Shown here: piece by piece, positions 8,560 through 16,368 of the stretch
Numbering within the stretch: position 1 is the first letter of the stretch
Layout of the letters: each line of letters opens with the position of its first letter
Source: SMWD01 sp964629475
GTDB taxonomy: Bacteria; Pseudomonadota; Gammaproteobacteria; Steroidobacterales; GCA-2729495
Reading direction: 5' to 3'
NCBI GenBank assembly: GCA_964629475.1
Contig: CAZVQW010000011.1
Span: forward strand, 41,930 to 105,929
Length of the DNA stretch: 64,000 nucleotides
The notes under the pieces: model-generated
Database searches by the model: none
What the model saw: only the letters and a program-made list of their open reading frames with translations
What the model was told of the DNA's origin: nothing
Program-made: the position numbers and the translations under genes

Positions 8560-10772
8560 AGCGCGTCCTCTACACGACGCTGATCATCGCTGCGCTGGTG
8601 CTCGGCGTGGCGACCTTGCTGCTGCTGGCCCGAACATCGCAAAATCCGGAAGAATTTGGCCGCTTGCATAGCCTCCTGCTGCTCGTCAACGCCGCCGGCG
8701 TATTTTTACTGCTGGTTCTGATCGCTGGTAATTTGTACCGGCTGGTGCGCGATCACTGGCGCGGCGTGCCGGGTACAAAACTCAAGAAACGTATGCTGAC
8801 GGTAATTGTCAGTCTGACCGTCGCGCCGCTCATCATTGTGTATCTGTTCGCGGTGCAGTTTTTAAGTCGCGGTATCGATACCTGGTTCGACGTAGAGATC
8901 GAGGGTGGTTTGACCGATGCGTTGACGTTGAGTCGTGCCGCGCTCGATCGACAAATAAACTCGAGCATGGAGCATACCCGGCAGATTGGCGCTGCACTGT
9001 TGTTTTCCGACGGCAACGATCTGGTTGCCACACTCGGCGAGTTGCGTCGTGATGCGGGTGCAATCGATGTCACGCTATATGGCAGCAATTATCTGGTCGT
9101 GGCAACGAGTCATCGGGATGCGACCGCACCGTTTCCGGGCCCGCCACCCGAAGATGTGCTGTTACAACTGCGTCAGTCCGGCACCTATGTCGGCATCTAT
9201 CCGATCGGCAACGGGAGTTACCGTGTCCGTGCCGCATTATTGTTACCAAATGCCCGGCTCGGTCGGGAGCCGTTTGTTCTGCAAGCGGTTTACCCGGTTG
9301 GCGAGCGTATTGGTACGCTCGTCGATTCGGTCGAGAATACATATCTGCGCTATAACGAGCTCGTGTTTCTGCGTGAACCCTTGAAGGCGGGTTTTGCGCT
9401 GACGCTGACGCTTGTCGTTTTGCTGGCGATGCTGGCGGCAGTATACGGCGCCTTCTTCTTTGCCCGCCGTCTGGTCGCCCCGATTTTGTCAGTCGTGGCC
9501 GGTACTCGTGCCGTAGCGGCGGGTGACTTCGATACCCGCCTGTCCGTGACGTCCCGCGATGAGATCGGCTTCCTGATCGATTCGTTCAATCAGATGATTC
9601 AGCGCCTGTCGCAGGCACGCGAAGAGGCGCGGCTCAGTGAGCAACGCGTTGACAAGGAGCGAGCGCATGTCGAGGTGATCCTGGCCAGGCTGTCGACGGG
9701 TGTTATTGCAATAGAAAATGACGGGCGCATCAGGCATGCAAATGATGCAGCGAGCGCAATGCTCGATACGGATTTGACCGATGCGAAAGGCCATCAACTC
9801 GAGGAACTGATTGCGGAACATCCTGTTTTGGCCGAGTTCATGGGCGGCATCGAAGCGCATCTTGCAGTCGACGAGACGGATTGGCGTGAGCAGATCAGTG
9901 TGCAAAGTGCTGTGGGCCGACGCGTGTTCGTATGCGCCAGCACGACGCTGCCGGCCGAGGATGGCGAACCGGGTGGCAGCGTGATTGTTTTTGATGATGT
10001 AACGGCATTGTTACAGGCTCAGCGCGATGCGGCATGGGGTGAAGTTGCGCGGCGCATGGCGCATGAAATAAAGAACCCGTTGACACCCATTCAGTTATCG
10101 GCCGAAAGAATTCAGCGTCGTTACCTCGATGGCATGAAAGAGATGGAGGCCGAAGTGCTGAGCCGCGCAACGAATACGATCATCTCCCAGGTCAAGGCTA
10201 TGCGCGACATGGTCAATGCATTCAGCGAATATGCCCGTGCACCGGAAATTAATATTTCACGTTTTGATCTCAATCAGTTGATCAGGGAAGTCATATACCT
10301 GTACAAGTCGGAAGACAATCACGCACAGGTCGGGCTCGATCTCGATACCACCCTCGGTGACATCGATGCAGACAATGCGCGTATACGTCAGCTATTGCAT
10401 AACCTGATTCGTAATGCATTGGAGGCGATGGAAGGCCAGGCTGAGTCGCGGCTCGATATTACGACGCGTCTGGTTGAGGCCGGCGGCCGGGACTGTGCGG
10501 AGATTTGCATTCGTGACGATGGTCCCGGCATTGATCCGGATACCATCGACAGGTTGTTTGATCCGTACGTGACAACAAAGCACAAGGGTACCGGGCTCGG
10601 GCTCGCCATCGTTAAGAAGCTTGTTGAGGAACACGGCGGAACAGTTGGCGCGAAAAACCTCGAATCAGGCGGCGCAGCCCTGACGGTTCGATTTCCGATC
10701 CGGCGGATTGCCGGCTCCTTCCATGAGGGCCGGAGTCCCGCTGCGCCCAAGGCCACGGGAAGCGCATCATGA
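8532..10772 (+). CDS. ntrY: NtrY-like membrane sensor histidine kinase
   Basis: A 746-residue sensor kinase. Hydrophobic segments near residues 10-35, 45-70 and 80-105 and again near 285-310 surround an extracytoplasmic region. Then come a HAMP domain, a PAS-like region (about 375-480), HisKA with MAHEIKNPLTPIQLSAERIQ, and HATPase with NLIRNALEAME, DDGPGI and GTGLGLAIVKK. This is the NtrY architecture. It overlaps DUF4390 upstream and ntrX downstream (four bases), so the partner regulator is clear. Start is ATG 8532 or the in-frame ATG 8541. The signal it senses cannot be read from sequence. Confidence 0.92.
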   Translation: MVRMDVKQLKRVLYTTLIIAALVLGVATLLLLARTSQNPEEFGRLHSLLLLVNAAGVFLLLVLIAGNLYRLVRDHWRGVPGTKLKKRMLTVIVSLTVAPLIIVYLFAVQFLSRGIDTWFDVEIEGGLTDALTLSRAALDRQINSSMEHTRQIGAALLFSDGNDLVATLGELRRDAGAIDVTLYGSNYLVVATSHRDATAPFPGPPPEDVLLQLRQSGTYVGIYPIGNGSYRVRAALLLPNARLGREPFVLQAVYPVGERIGTLVDSVENTYLRYNELVFLREPLKAGFALTLTLVVLLAMLAAVYGAFFFARRLVAPILSVVAGTRAVAAGDFDTRLSVTSRDEIGFLIDSFNQMIQRLSQAREEARLSEQRVDKERAHVEVILARLSTGVIAIENDGRIRHANDAASAMLDTDLTDAKGHQLEELIAEHPVLAEFMGGIEAHLAVDETDWREQISVQSAVGRRVFVCASTTLPAEDGEPGGSVIVFDDVTALLQAQRDAAWGEVARRMAHEIKNPLTPIQLSAERIQRRYLDGMKEMEAEVLSRATNTIISQVKAMRDMVNAFSEYARAPEINISRFDLNQLIREVIYLYKSEDNHAQVGLDLDTTLGDIDADNARIRQLLHNLIRNALEAMEGQAESRLDITTRLVEAGGRDCAEICIRDDGPGIDPDTIDRLFDPYVTTKHKGTGLGLAIVKKLVEEHGGTVGAKNLESGGAALTVRFPIRRIAGSFHEGRSPAAPKATGSAS

Positions 10773-12124
10773 CGGTAGCGAAGATTCTTGTCGTCGATGA
10801 TGAGGCGGATATCAGAACGCTGGTAGATGAAATTCTGTCAGACGAGGGCTATCAGGTCACGACGGCCTGTGATGCGGCCGAGGCGCGCAGCCGGGTCGGC
10901 GCAACATCACCGGATCTCGTGTTGCTCGACATCTGGATGCCGGACACTGACGGCATCACGTTGCTCAAGGAATGGTCCGGAGATGCCGGTCCAGGTTGCC
11001 CGATCGTGATCATGTCGGGTCATGGCACGGTCGAGACCGCTATCGAAGCGACGCGTCATGGAGCTGCAGATTTTATCGAAAAGCCGGTATCTATTGCTAA
11101 ACTGCTGCGAACGGTAGAGAACACGCTCCGAAATTCGCTGAAAATGTCGGCCGCAGAAAAGCCGGTGCAATTGCCGCCACTGGCTGCACCGGTCGGCAAG
11201 AGCAAGGCGGTACGTGATGTTCGCCATTCTCTGGAGCAGTCGGCCCACCTGGCATCACCGGTTCTGTTAGTCGGGGAACCCGGGTCGGGTCGCGAAGCCG
11301 GCGCGCGGTATATGCGTGCATTGTCGCCACGCTGCGAGCAGCCGTTCATCTGCCTGACGGGTGATGATCTGACCCCGGATCGGCTCACGCAGATATTGTT
11401 CGGTTCCACTGCGAATGATGGTCTCGATCGGGGTTTCATCGCGCAGGCCGAGGGCGGGATACTGTTTTTACGGGAACTCGAATCGCTCGGTCCGGATGCG
11501 CAGCGCATGCTGGCCGCGCTCATAGAGCATGGTAACTATTTGCCGGGCGGGCAGGTCGACAGGAAAAAGGTGAATATTCGCTTCATTGCATCGATGACAC
11601 CGCAGGCATTTGCGGATCCACAAGGCCACGGAGTGCGCGGCGATCTGATCGAACAGCTGGCCATATCTGCCATTCACATACCGGCATTACGGAACTACCC
11701 GGAGGATGTGCCGGAGTTGTTGCGTGTGTTCGTCGAGCAGTTCGTCGATGCAAATCAGTTGCCGTTTCGGCGCTTTGGCGTTGCCGCACAAAATCGGTTA
11801 CGCCACTATCCGTGGCCCGGCAATGTGCGCGAGCTACGGGCGCTGGTTCGGCGTCTGCTGATCGTGCCCGGTCCCGAGGAGATTACACTCGACGAACTGG
11901 AGAGTGCCTTACCGCCGGCAGGAGAGCAGGAGGTTCCTCTGCTCAAGCAGGACCTGCTGTCGTTACCGTTGCGTGAAGCCCGGGAGCAATTCGAGAAAGC
12001 TTACCTGACGCAGCAACTCGCCTTGTGTGACGGGAAGGTCGGGCAACTGGCCAAGCGTGTCGGCATGGAGCGAACACATTTATATCGCAAGCTCAGGGCG
12101 CTGGGTGTTAACTTTCGCAAGTAG
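10769..12124 (+). CDS. ntrX: NtrX-like response regulator with degenerate AAA+ domain
   Basis: Partner of NtrY. Residues 5-120 form a receiver with VVDDEADIR and phospho-acceptor Asp in LVLLDIWMPD. A sigma54-activator-type AAA+ domain follows (about 145-370), then a Fis-type helix-turn-helix (about 410-450). The AAA+ domain is degraded: Walker A reads GEPGSGRE (Arg for Lys), the Walker B region reads GGILFLRELE (Arg for Asp), and the GAFTGA loop that contacts sigma54 is absent. It therefore probably does not activate sigma54 promoters and may act as a repressor or sigma70 regulator (inference). The TAG stop lies inside a REP-like repeat. Confidence 0.92.
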   Translation: MTVAKILVVDDEADIRTLVDEILSDEGYQVTTACDAAEARSRVGATSPDLVLLDIWMPDTDGITLLKEWSGDAGPGCPIVIMSGHGTVETAIEATRHGAADFIEKPVSIAKLLRTVENTLRNSLKMSAAEKPVQLPPLAAPVGKSKAVRDVRHSLEQSAHLASPVLLVGEPGSGREAGARYMRALSPRCEQPFICLTGDDLTPDRLTQILFGSTANDGLDRGFIAQAEGGILFLRELESLGPDAQRMLAALIEHGNYLPGGQVDRKKVNIRFIASMTPQAFADPQGHGVRGDLIEQLAISAIHIPALRNYPEDVPELLRVFVEQFVDANQLPFRRFGVAAQNRLRHYPWPGNVRELRALVRRLLIVPGPEEITLDELESALPPAGEQEVPLLKQDLLSLPLREAREQFEKAYLTQQLALCDGKVGQLAKRVGMERTHLYRKLRALGVNFRK

Positions 12125-12181
12125 GAGCGGCATCTTGCCGCGATTCGTGCCGATTGGGTCGCGGCAAGATGCCGCTCCTAC
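12121..12181. repeat. REP-like inverted pair (ntrX / CBS gene)
   Basis: Two 23-base arms, GTAGGAGCGGCATCTTGCCGCGA and its complement (12121-12143 and 12159-12181), around a 15-base spacer. Each arm is itself palindromic. It lies between convergent genes and contains the ntrX stop codon. Confidence 0.88.
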
Positions 12182-12198
12182 GGTTAGGGGTATTGCAA

Positions 12199-12627
12199 CT
12201 AGCCGCTGATGTATTTTTCGAGTTCGCCGATCGTCGATTGCTGTTCGGCGATGATGGCCCTGACCAGGTCACCGATCGAAATCATGCCGATAAGATTATT
12301 ATTGTCGACAATCGGCAGGTGGCGAATCCGTTTCTCGGTCATGAGTTGCATGCATTGCTGAATATCCTGATCGGGTGTCGTCGTAATGACGTCACTGGAC
12401 ATGATGTCTTTGACCAGCGTGCTTTCGGATGACCGTCCTTTCAGGATAATCTGTCGGGTGTAGTCCCGCTCCGAGAGGATGCCAACGAGCCGGTCGCCGT
12501 CCAGAACGGCCAGTGCGCCGATTTCTTTTTCGGCCAACAGGTGAATCGCCTCGTAGACTGATTGGTTCGGCCCGATCGACCAGGTTTTTCCTCCCTTGGC
12601 CGCCAGGATCTCTTTTACTCGTTTCAT
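12199..12627 (-). CDS. CBS-domain protein (copy 1)
   Basis: A 142-residue protein made of two CBS motifs (about 10-60 and 75-130) with GILSERDYTRQI and RIRHLPIVDNNNLIGMISIGDLV. CBS pairs bind adenosyl nucleotides and usually regulate a partner; no effector domain is attached. GGAG lies about 9 bases before the ATG. A clear paralogue is at 30581-31015, with the same layout and the shared segments SERDY, IRHLPIV/ARHLPIV and SIGDLV. Its partner is unknown. Confidence 0.9.
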   Translation of the reverse strand: MKRVKEILAAKGGKTWSIGPNQSVYEAIHLLAEKEIGALAVLDGDRLVGILSERDYTRQIILKGRSSESTLVKDIMSSDVITTTPDQDIQQCMQLMTEKRIRHLPIVDNNNLIGMISIGDLVRAIIAEQQSTIGELEKYISG

Positions 12628-12697
12628 TGCGTTTCTCCGTTTGCCCCATCCCCCTCGTTTACATCAATCAGGGGCACGCTCATAGAATACCACTGCG

Positions 12698-13918
12698 CTA
12701 CTGCTCGCGCAGGCTGAGTTGGTCGGGATGCCGTTGGCACTCGGTGTTCGGTTCAATTGCAGGGAAAAAACTGCCGCCATTCTGAAAGCGGATATTGCCG
12801 CCGCCGAAATCCTGTTCCGTCAGCTCCCAGATTCGCTCATAGGCACGATGGTTTTGGTCAAGACGCGGCCCGAAAGGCCGTACCTGAATCGCCGAGACGA
12901 TTTCACCGCTGATAAATTGCCCGTTGCCATCGAGGGTCGCCACGAGGATGGGTGCGAGGCCTTTCTCTGCGTTGATGCTGATGCCGTAGTAAGTAGCGAA
13001 GTTTCCCAGGCTGTAGGCGATCAGGCGACCGTCATAGATCTCGATGGCTCGTGGTACGTGCGGGCCATGACCGATCACGAGGTCGGCACCGGCATCGATC
13101 ATCGCATGCGAAAATTCGACGACATTGCCGCGATTTTCGCCATAGTAGGTTTCGGCGGCGAACGGTATGTGTGCAGCATCGGCGCCTTCGGCGCCACCGT
13201 GAAACGAGACGATGACAATGTCATATATCTCGTCGAGTGCCGCAATTTCGTTGCGGGCCACGTCGAGATCGAGCATTGGGTATGAGTTGGTGAATGGCGC
13301 AAATGCGATTAGTGCCGTCCTGATTTTGCCGTTTGGCCAGGCGGCAATATCACCAATACGTCCTGAGTGACGAATATTGGCAGCATCGAGCGCCGCCATA
13401 GTGCCCGTACGACCTTCTTCGCCAAAATCACGGGCATGGTTGTTGGCCAGGCTCATGACCGTAAAGCCTGCGTCGGCGAGATGCCGGGCATATCGGGCTG
13501 GAGTGCGAAACAGGTAGCAGGCCGATGGATCTTTGCAGGTCTTGACCGGTTCACCGCCATCCAGCAAGACGCCCTCAAGGTTGCCGAAGGCGATATCGGC
13601 GCTGGAAAATACGGGTGTGACCTGGGCAAGCAAGGACCGGCCGTCATTTTCTGTGTCCAGTCGGTTCTCGGGATAATCCGTACCGAGCATGATGTCACCG
13701 GCGGCGGCAACCGTCATGCGCGCACAGGCGAGTTCAGCGGCACGCTGTGCAGCCAATTGTTCGGCTGTCGGTTCCGCTACAGGCTCAGGTTCGACCCGCT
13801 GTTCCATGATGGGCTCAACGACGGGTTCGGTAGTTTCGATCGTGCGCGAACAGCCTGCAGCCAGGAGCACGACTGCGCAGAGGCCCAACCAAAAAAATAT
13901 CCTGTTAATCGCCGACAC
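12698..13918 (-). CDS. CapA-family lipoprotein (PGA_cap metallophosphatase fold)
   Basis: A 406-residue predicted lipoprotein: signal segment plus lipobox LLAAGC (Cys near residue 23), then a Pro/Glu-rich spacer, then a CapA/PgsA-type calcineurin-like domain with AAGDIMLG, FGNLEGVLLDGG, MSLANNHARDFG, SFHGGAEG and VIGHGPHVPRAIE. The family is associated with poly-gamma-glutamate capsule synthesis, but no capB/capC neighbours are seen, so the true substrate is unknown. Starts with GTG, overlapping the upstream SPOR gene by 14 bases. In Pseudomonas hslVU occupies this position. Confidence 0.88.
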   Translation of the reverse strand: MSAINRIFFWLGLCAVVLLAAGCSRTIETTEPVVEPIMEQRVEPEPVAEPTAEQLAAQRAAELACARMTVAAAGDIMLGTDYPENRLDTENDGRSLLAQVTPVFSSADIAFGNLEGVLLDGGEPVKTCKDPSACYLFRTPARYARHLADAGFTVMSLANNHARDFGEEGRTGTMAALDAANIRHSGRIGDIAAWPNGKIRTALIAFAPFTNSYPMLDLDVARNEIAALDEIYDIVIVSFHGGAEGADAAHIPFAAETYYGENRGNVVEFSHAMIDAGADLVIGHGPHVPRAIEIYDGRLIAYSLGNFATYYGISINAEKGLAPILVATLDGNGQFISGEIVSAIQVRPFGPRLDQNHRAYERIWELTEQDFGGGNIRFQNGGSFFPAIEPNTECQRHPDQLSLREQ

Positions 13919-14477
13919 GAATCACCATGATATCGACCGACGCATCACGCAACTGACCGCGCAGCGTATTCAGCCGATCCAGACTGTCTACCGGGCCAAT
14001 TCTGACTCTGTGATAATCCTTGTCTTCTATGCTGACCTTCTGAATTTTCGATGTGATGCCAAGCATTGCCAGGCGCGCCTTCATGCGGTCAGCGTCGGCA
14101 TGACTCGAGAATGATCCGACCTGCAAGACATAGATGCCCGGTGCATCGAGCGGCGCGGGTTGTGAATTGTTGCGTACGACCGTGCCCTCCTCCGGAAACA
14201 CGACCTCAAAATTCGGCAACATGTCGTAAAACTTGAAGCGTGGCTCGGGTTTTTCTACAACGGTGTTCGCAGGCGGGGCGGTGACAGATTCCGGCGCAGG
14301 TTGCGGGCCGGTCACTGCGGGACGGATAGTCTGTTCCTCCCGATCCTTCACATAAATCGCGGCTGCAACCGACAGGCCGATGATCAGTCCGAAAACTCCC
14401 CAGATCCAACCCGGCATCGGTGACGGCTTTGATGCGCGCTGGGTCTTTTTCCTGCGTTTGGTCTTGCGTTTTGGCAT
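13905..14477 (-). CDS. SPOR-domain inner membrane protein (FtsN-like)
   Basis: A 190-residue protein: very basic cytoplasmic start (MPKRKTKRRKKTQR), one membrane segment (about 24-45), a Pro-rich periplasmic linker, and a C-terminal SPOR domain (about 112-190) with YVLQVGSFSSHADADRMKAR. SPOR domains bind denuded septal peptidoglycan, which suggests a role at the division site. It follows argS, as in Pseudomonas (priA-argS-SPOR order). It is shorter than E. coli FtsN, so I do not assign that symbol. Confidence 0.88.
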   Translation of the reverse strand: MPKRKTKRRKKTQRASKPSPMPGWIWGVFGLIIGLSVAAAIYVKDREEQTIRPAVTGPQPAPESVTAPPANTVVEKPEPRFKFYDMLPNFEVVFPEEGTVVRNNSQPAPLDAPGIYVLQVGSFSSHADADRMKARLAMLGITSKIQKVSIEDKDYHRVRIGPVDSLDRLNTLRGQLRDASVDIMVIRVGD

Positions 14478-14505
14478 TAGCGCGCTCGTTTCTGCAGCGG
14501 CGGCC

Positions 14506-16263
14506 TCACATCGATTCCGGCGCCGACACGCCGACGAGCTCGAGTCCGTTACGGATGACCTGCCTGACCCCGTTGATCAACATCAGGCGCGCATCGCGCA
14601 GGCCGGAATCATCAGCGATAAAGCGATGTGCGTTGTAATACGTGTGCAATTCGTGAGCCAGCTCACGCAGGAAATGCACGAGGTGCTGTGGCGCTCTTTG
14701 CCGTGCCGCCAGCTCGAGAATTTCAGGGTAACGTGCAAGCCTCTGCAGTAATGCCTGTTCGTGATCTTCGGTCAGGCGATGCAGATTTTGCCGGCCATTA
14801 TCCCTGTCCCATTGCAGGCCGCGCGTTTGTAATTCACGCATGACGCTCCAGACACGCGCATGCGCATACTGGATGTAATAGACCGGGTTGTCGTTTGACT
14901 GCGACTTGGCCAGTTCCAGGTCAAAATCCAGGTGCTGCTCGTTCGAACGTGTAACAAAAAAGAAGCGTGCGGCATCGTTGCCGACTTCGTTACGCAACTC
15001 ACGCAGCGTGATAAATTCGCCCGAGCGCGTCGACATTTGTTGCTTTTCCTCGCCACGAAACAATGCGACGAACTGCACAAGTTCAACCTCGAGGATATCC
15101 GGCGACTCACCCATCGCCTCGATACCGGCGCGCACGCGCGCAATATAGCCGTGATGATCGGCGCCCAGAATATCGAGCAGCGTGTCGTACCCGCGTTCCC
15201 GTTTGTGCAGGTGATAGGCGATGTCCGATGCAAAGTAAGTTGTGCGGCCATTGTCACGCACGACGACGCGATCTTTCTCATCGCCGTAATCCGTCGCCCG
15301 GAACCAGATCGCACCGTCCTGCTCGTATGTCTTGCCGCTGGCCGCGACTTTATCCAGAGCATGCTGAATGGCGCCGCTGTCCATCAGGCTGCGCTCGGAG
15401 AACCATTGGTCGGGCGTCGCACCAAATTCGGTCATGTCATCCTTTATGTCAGCGAGGATCGATTCGAGGGCACAGTCATGAATCGCGATGAATCGTTCTT
15501 CACCCAGCGACTCGCGAGCCAGGGCGATGAAGGCATCGAGATAGATATCGGCCTCGCCGTCCGGCGCGTCGGCCGGCAGCGCGTCGATTTCATGTAAGTG
15601 TTTGGTCGAAATCGTATCGGGAAACTGCCGTGCGGCGTCGGCAGCGATGTCTTTGACGTATTGCCCGCGGTATCCGTTACTCGGAAACGCGACGTCGATA
15701 TCCGCGGCTTCGAGCATGCGGACCCAGACGCTGAGTGCGAGGATATCCATCTGTCGCCCGGCGTCGTTGACATAGTATTCCTCGTGAACGTCGTGACCGG
15801 TCGCCCGCAGCAGGTTCGCGACGGTTGCGCCATACGCTGCAAGGCGACCGTGACCGACATGGAGCGGACCGGTTGGGTTGGCCGAGACGTATTCAACGAG
15901 AATTTTCTTGTTGGCACCCAGATTGCTGTGCCCGAAGCTGTCGCCACTTTCGAGGATGCTGTTGAGTTCGCCATGGAAGGCTGCGGGGCTCAGGTGGAAG
16001 TTGATGAATCCGGGGCCGGCGATGTCGACCGATTCGACGAGTTCCGAGGCCGGGATCAGGTCGATGATGGACTGCGCAATGTCGCGCGGCTTCTGCCGTA
16101 GTGGCTTGGCCAGGCGCATCGCGATGTTGCACGCGTAGTCGCCGTGCTGGCGATCACGGGTACGTTCGATTTCCGGCGTCAGGGCGGTGGCGTCACCGGC
16201 CTCCGTGAGGCCGGGTAATTGGGCGAGCGCCGCGGTTACGAGTTGTTCGATCTGTGTCTTCAT
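14506..16263 (-). CDS. argS: Arginyl-tRNA synthetase
   Basis: Class I aminoacyl-tRNA synthetase of 585 residues, normal length. Signature ANPTGPLHVGHGRLAAYG carries the HIGH motif; the KMSKS position reads KQQMSTRSGEF. The N-terminal Arg-tRNA domain (about 1-90) and the C-terminal anticodon-binding DALR domain (about 465-585) are recognisable. Follows priA after a 105-base gap, which contains a possible -10 element. Confidence 0.97.
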   Translation of the reverse strand: MKTQIEQLVTAALAQLPGLTEAGDATALTPEIERTRDRQHGDYACNIAMRLAKPLRQKPRDIAQSIIDLIPASELVESVDIAGPGFINFHLSPAAFHGELNSILESGDSFGHSNLGANKKILVEYVSANPTGPLHVGHGRLAAYGATVANLLRATGHDVHEEYYVNDAGRQMDILALSVWVRMLEAADIDVAFPSNGYRGQYVKDIAADAARQFPDTISTKHLHEIDALPADAPDGEADIYLDAFIALARESLGEERFIAIHDCALESILADIKDDMTEFGATPDQWFSERSLMDSGAIQHALDKVAASGKTYEQDGAIWFRATDYGDEKDRVVVRDNGRTTYFASDIAYHLHKRERGYDTLLDILGADHHGYIARVRAGIEAMGESPDILEVELVQFVALFRGEEKQQMSTRSGEFITLRELRNEVGNDAARFFFVTRSNEQHLDFDLELAKSQSNDNPVYYIQYAHARVWSVMRELQTRGLQWDRDNGRQNLHRLTEDHEQALLQRLARYPEILELAARQRAPQHLVHFLRELAHELHTYYNAHRFIADDSGLRDARLMLINGVRQVIRNGLELVGVSAPESM

Positions 16264-16298
16264 CTGTCTGCCGTACTGAGGCTCGCTGGGGGCCGGGC

Positions 16299-16304
16299 AT
16301 TCTA
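16299..16304 (-). promoter_or_regulatory. Possible -10 element for argS
   Basis: On the minus strand TAGAAT occurs about 36 bases before the argS ATG. No convincing -35 hexamer lies 16-18 bases further upstream, so this is a weak call. Confidence 0.28.
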
Positions 16305-16368
16305 GCTTGATTTACGCTGAACGATACAGGTGCCGGTGCCATGGTGTCTTGGAAACTTTAATAGAACG

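Noticed and set aside
12698..13918. Poly-gamma-glutamate capsule locus
   Set aside because: Only the CapA-like protein is present; no capB, capC or capD homologue in the window.
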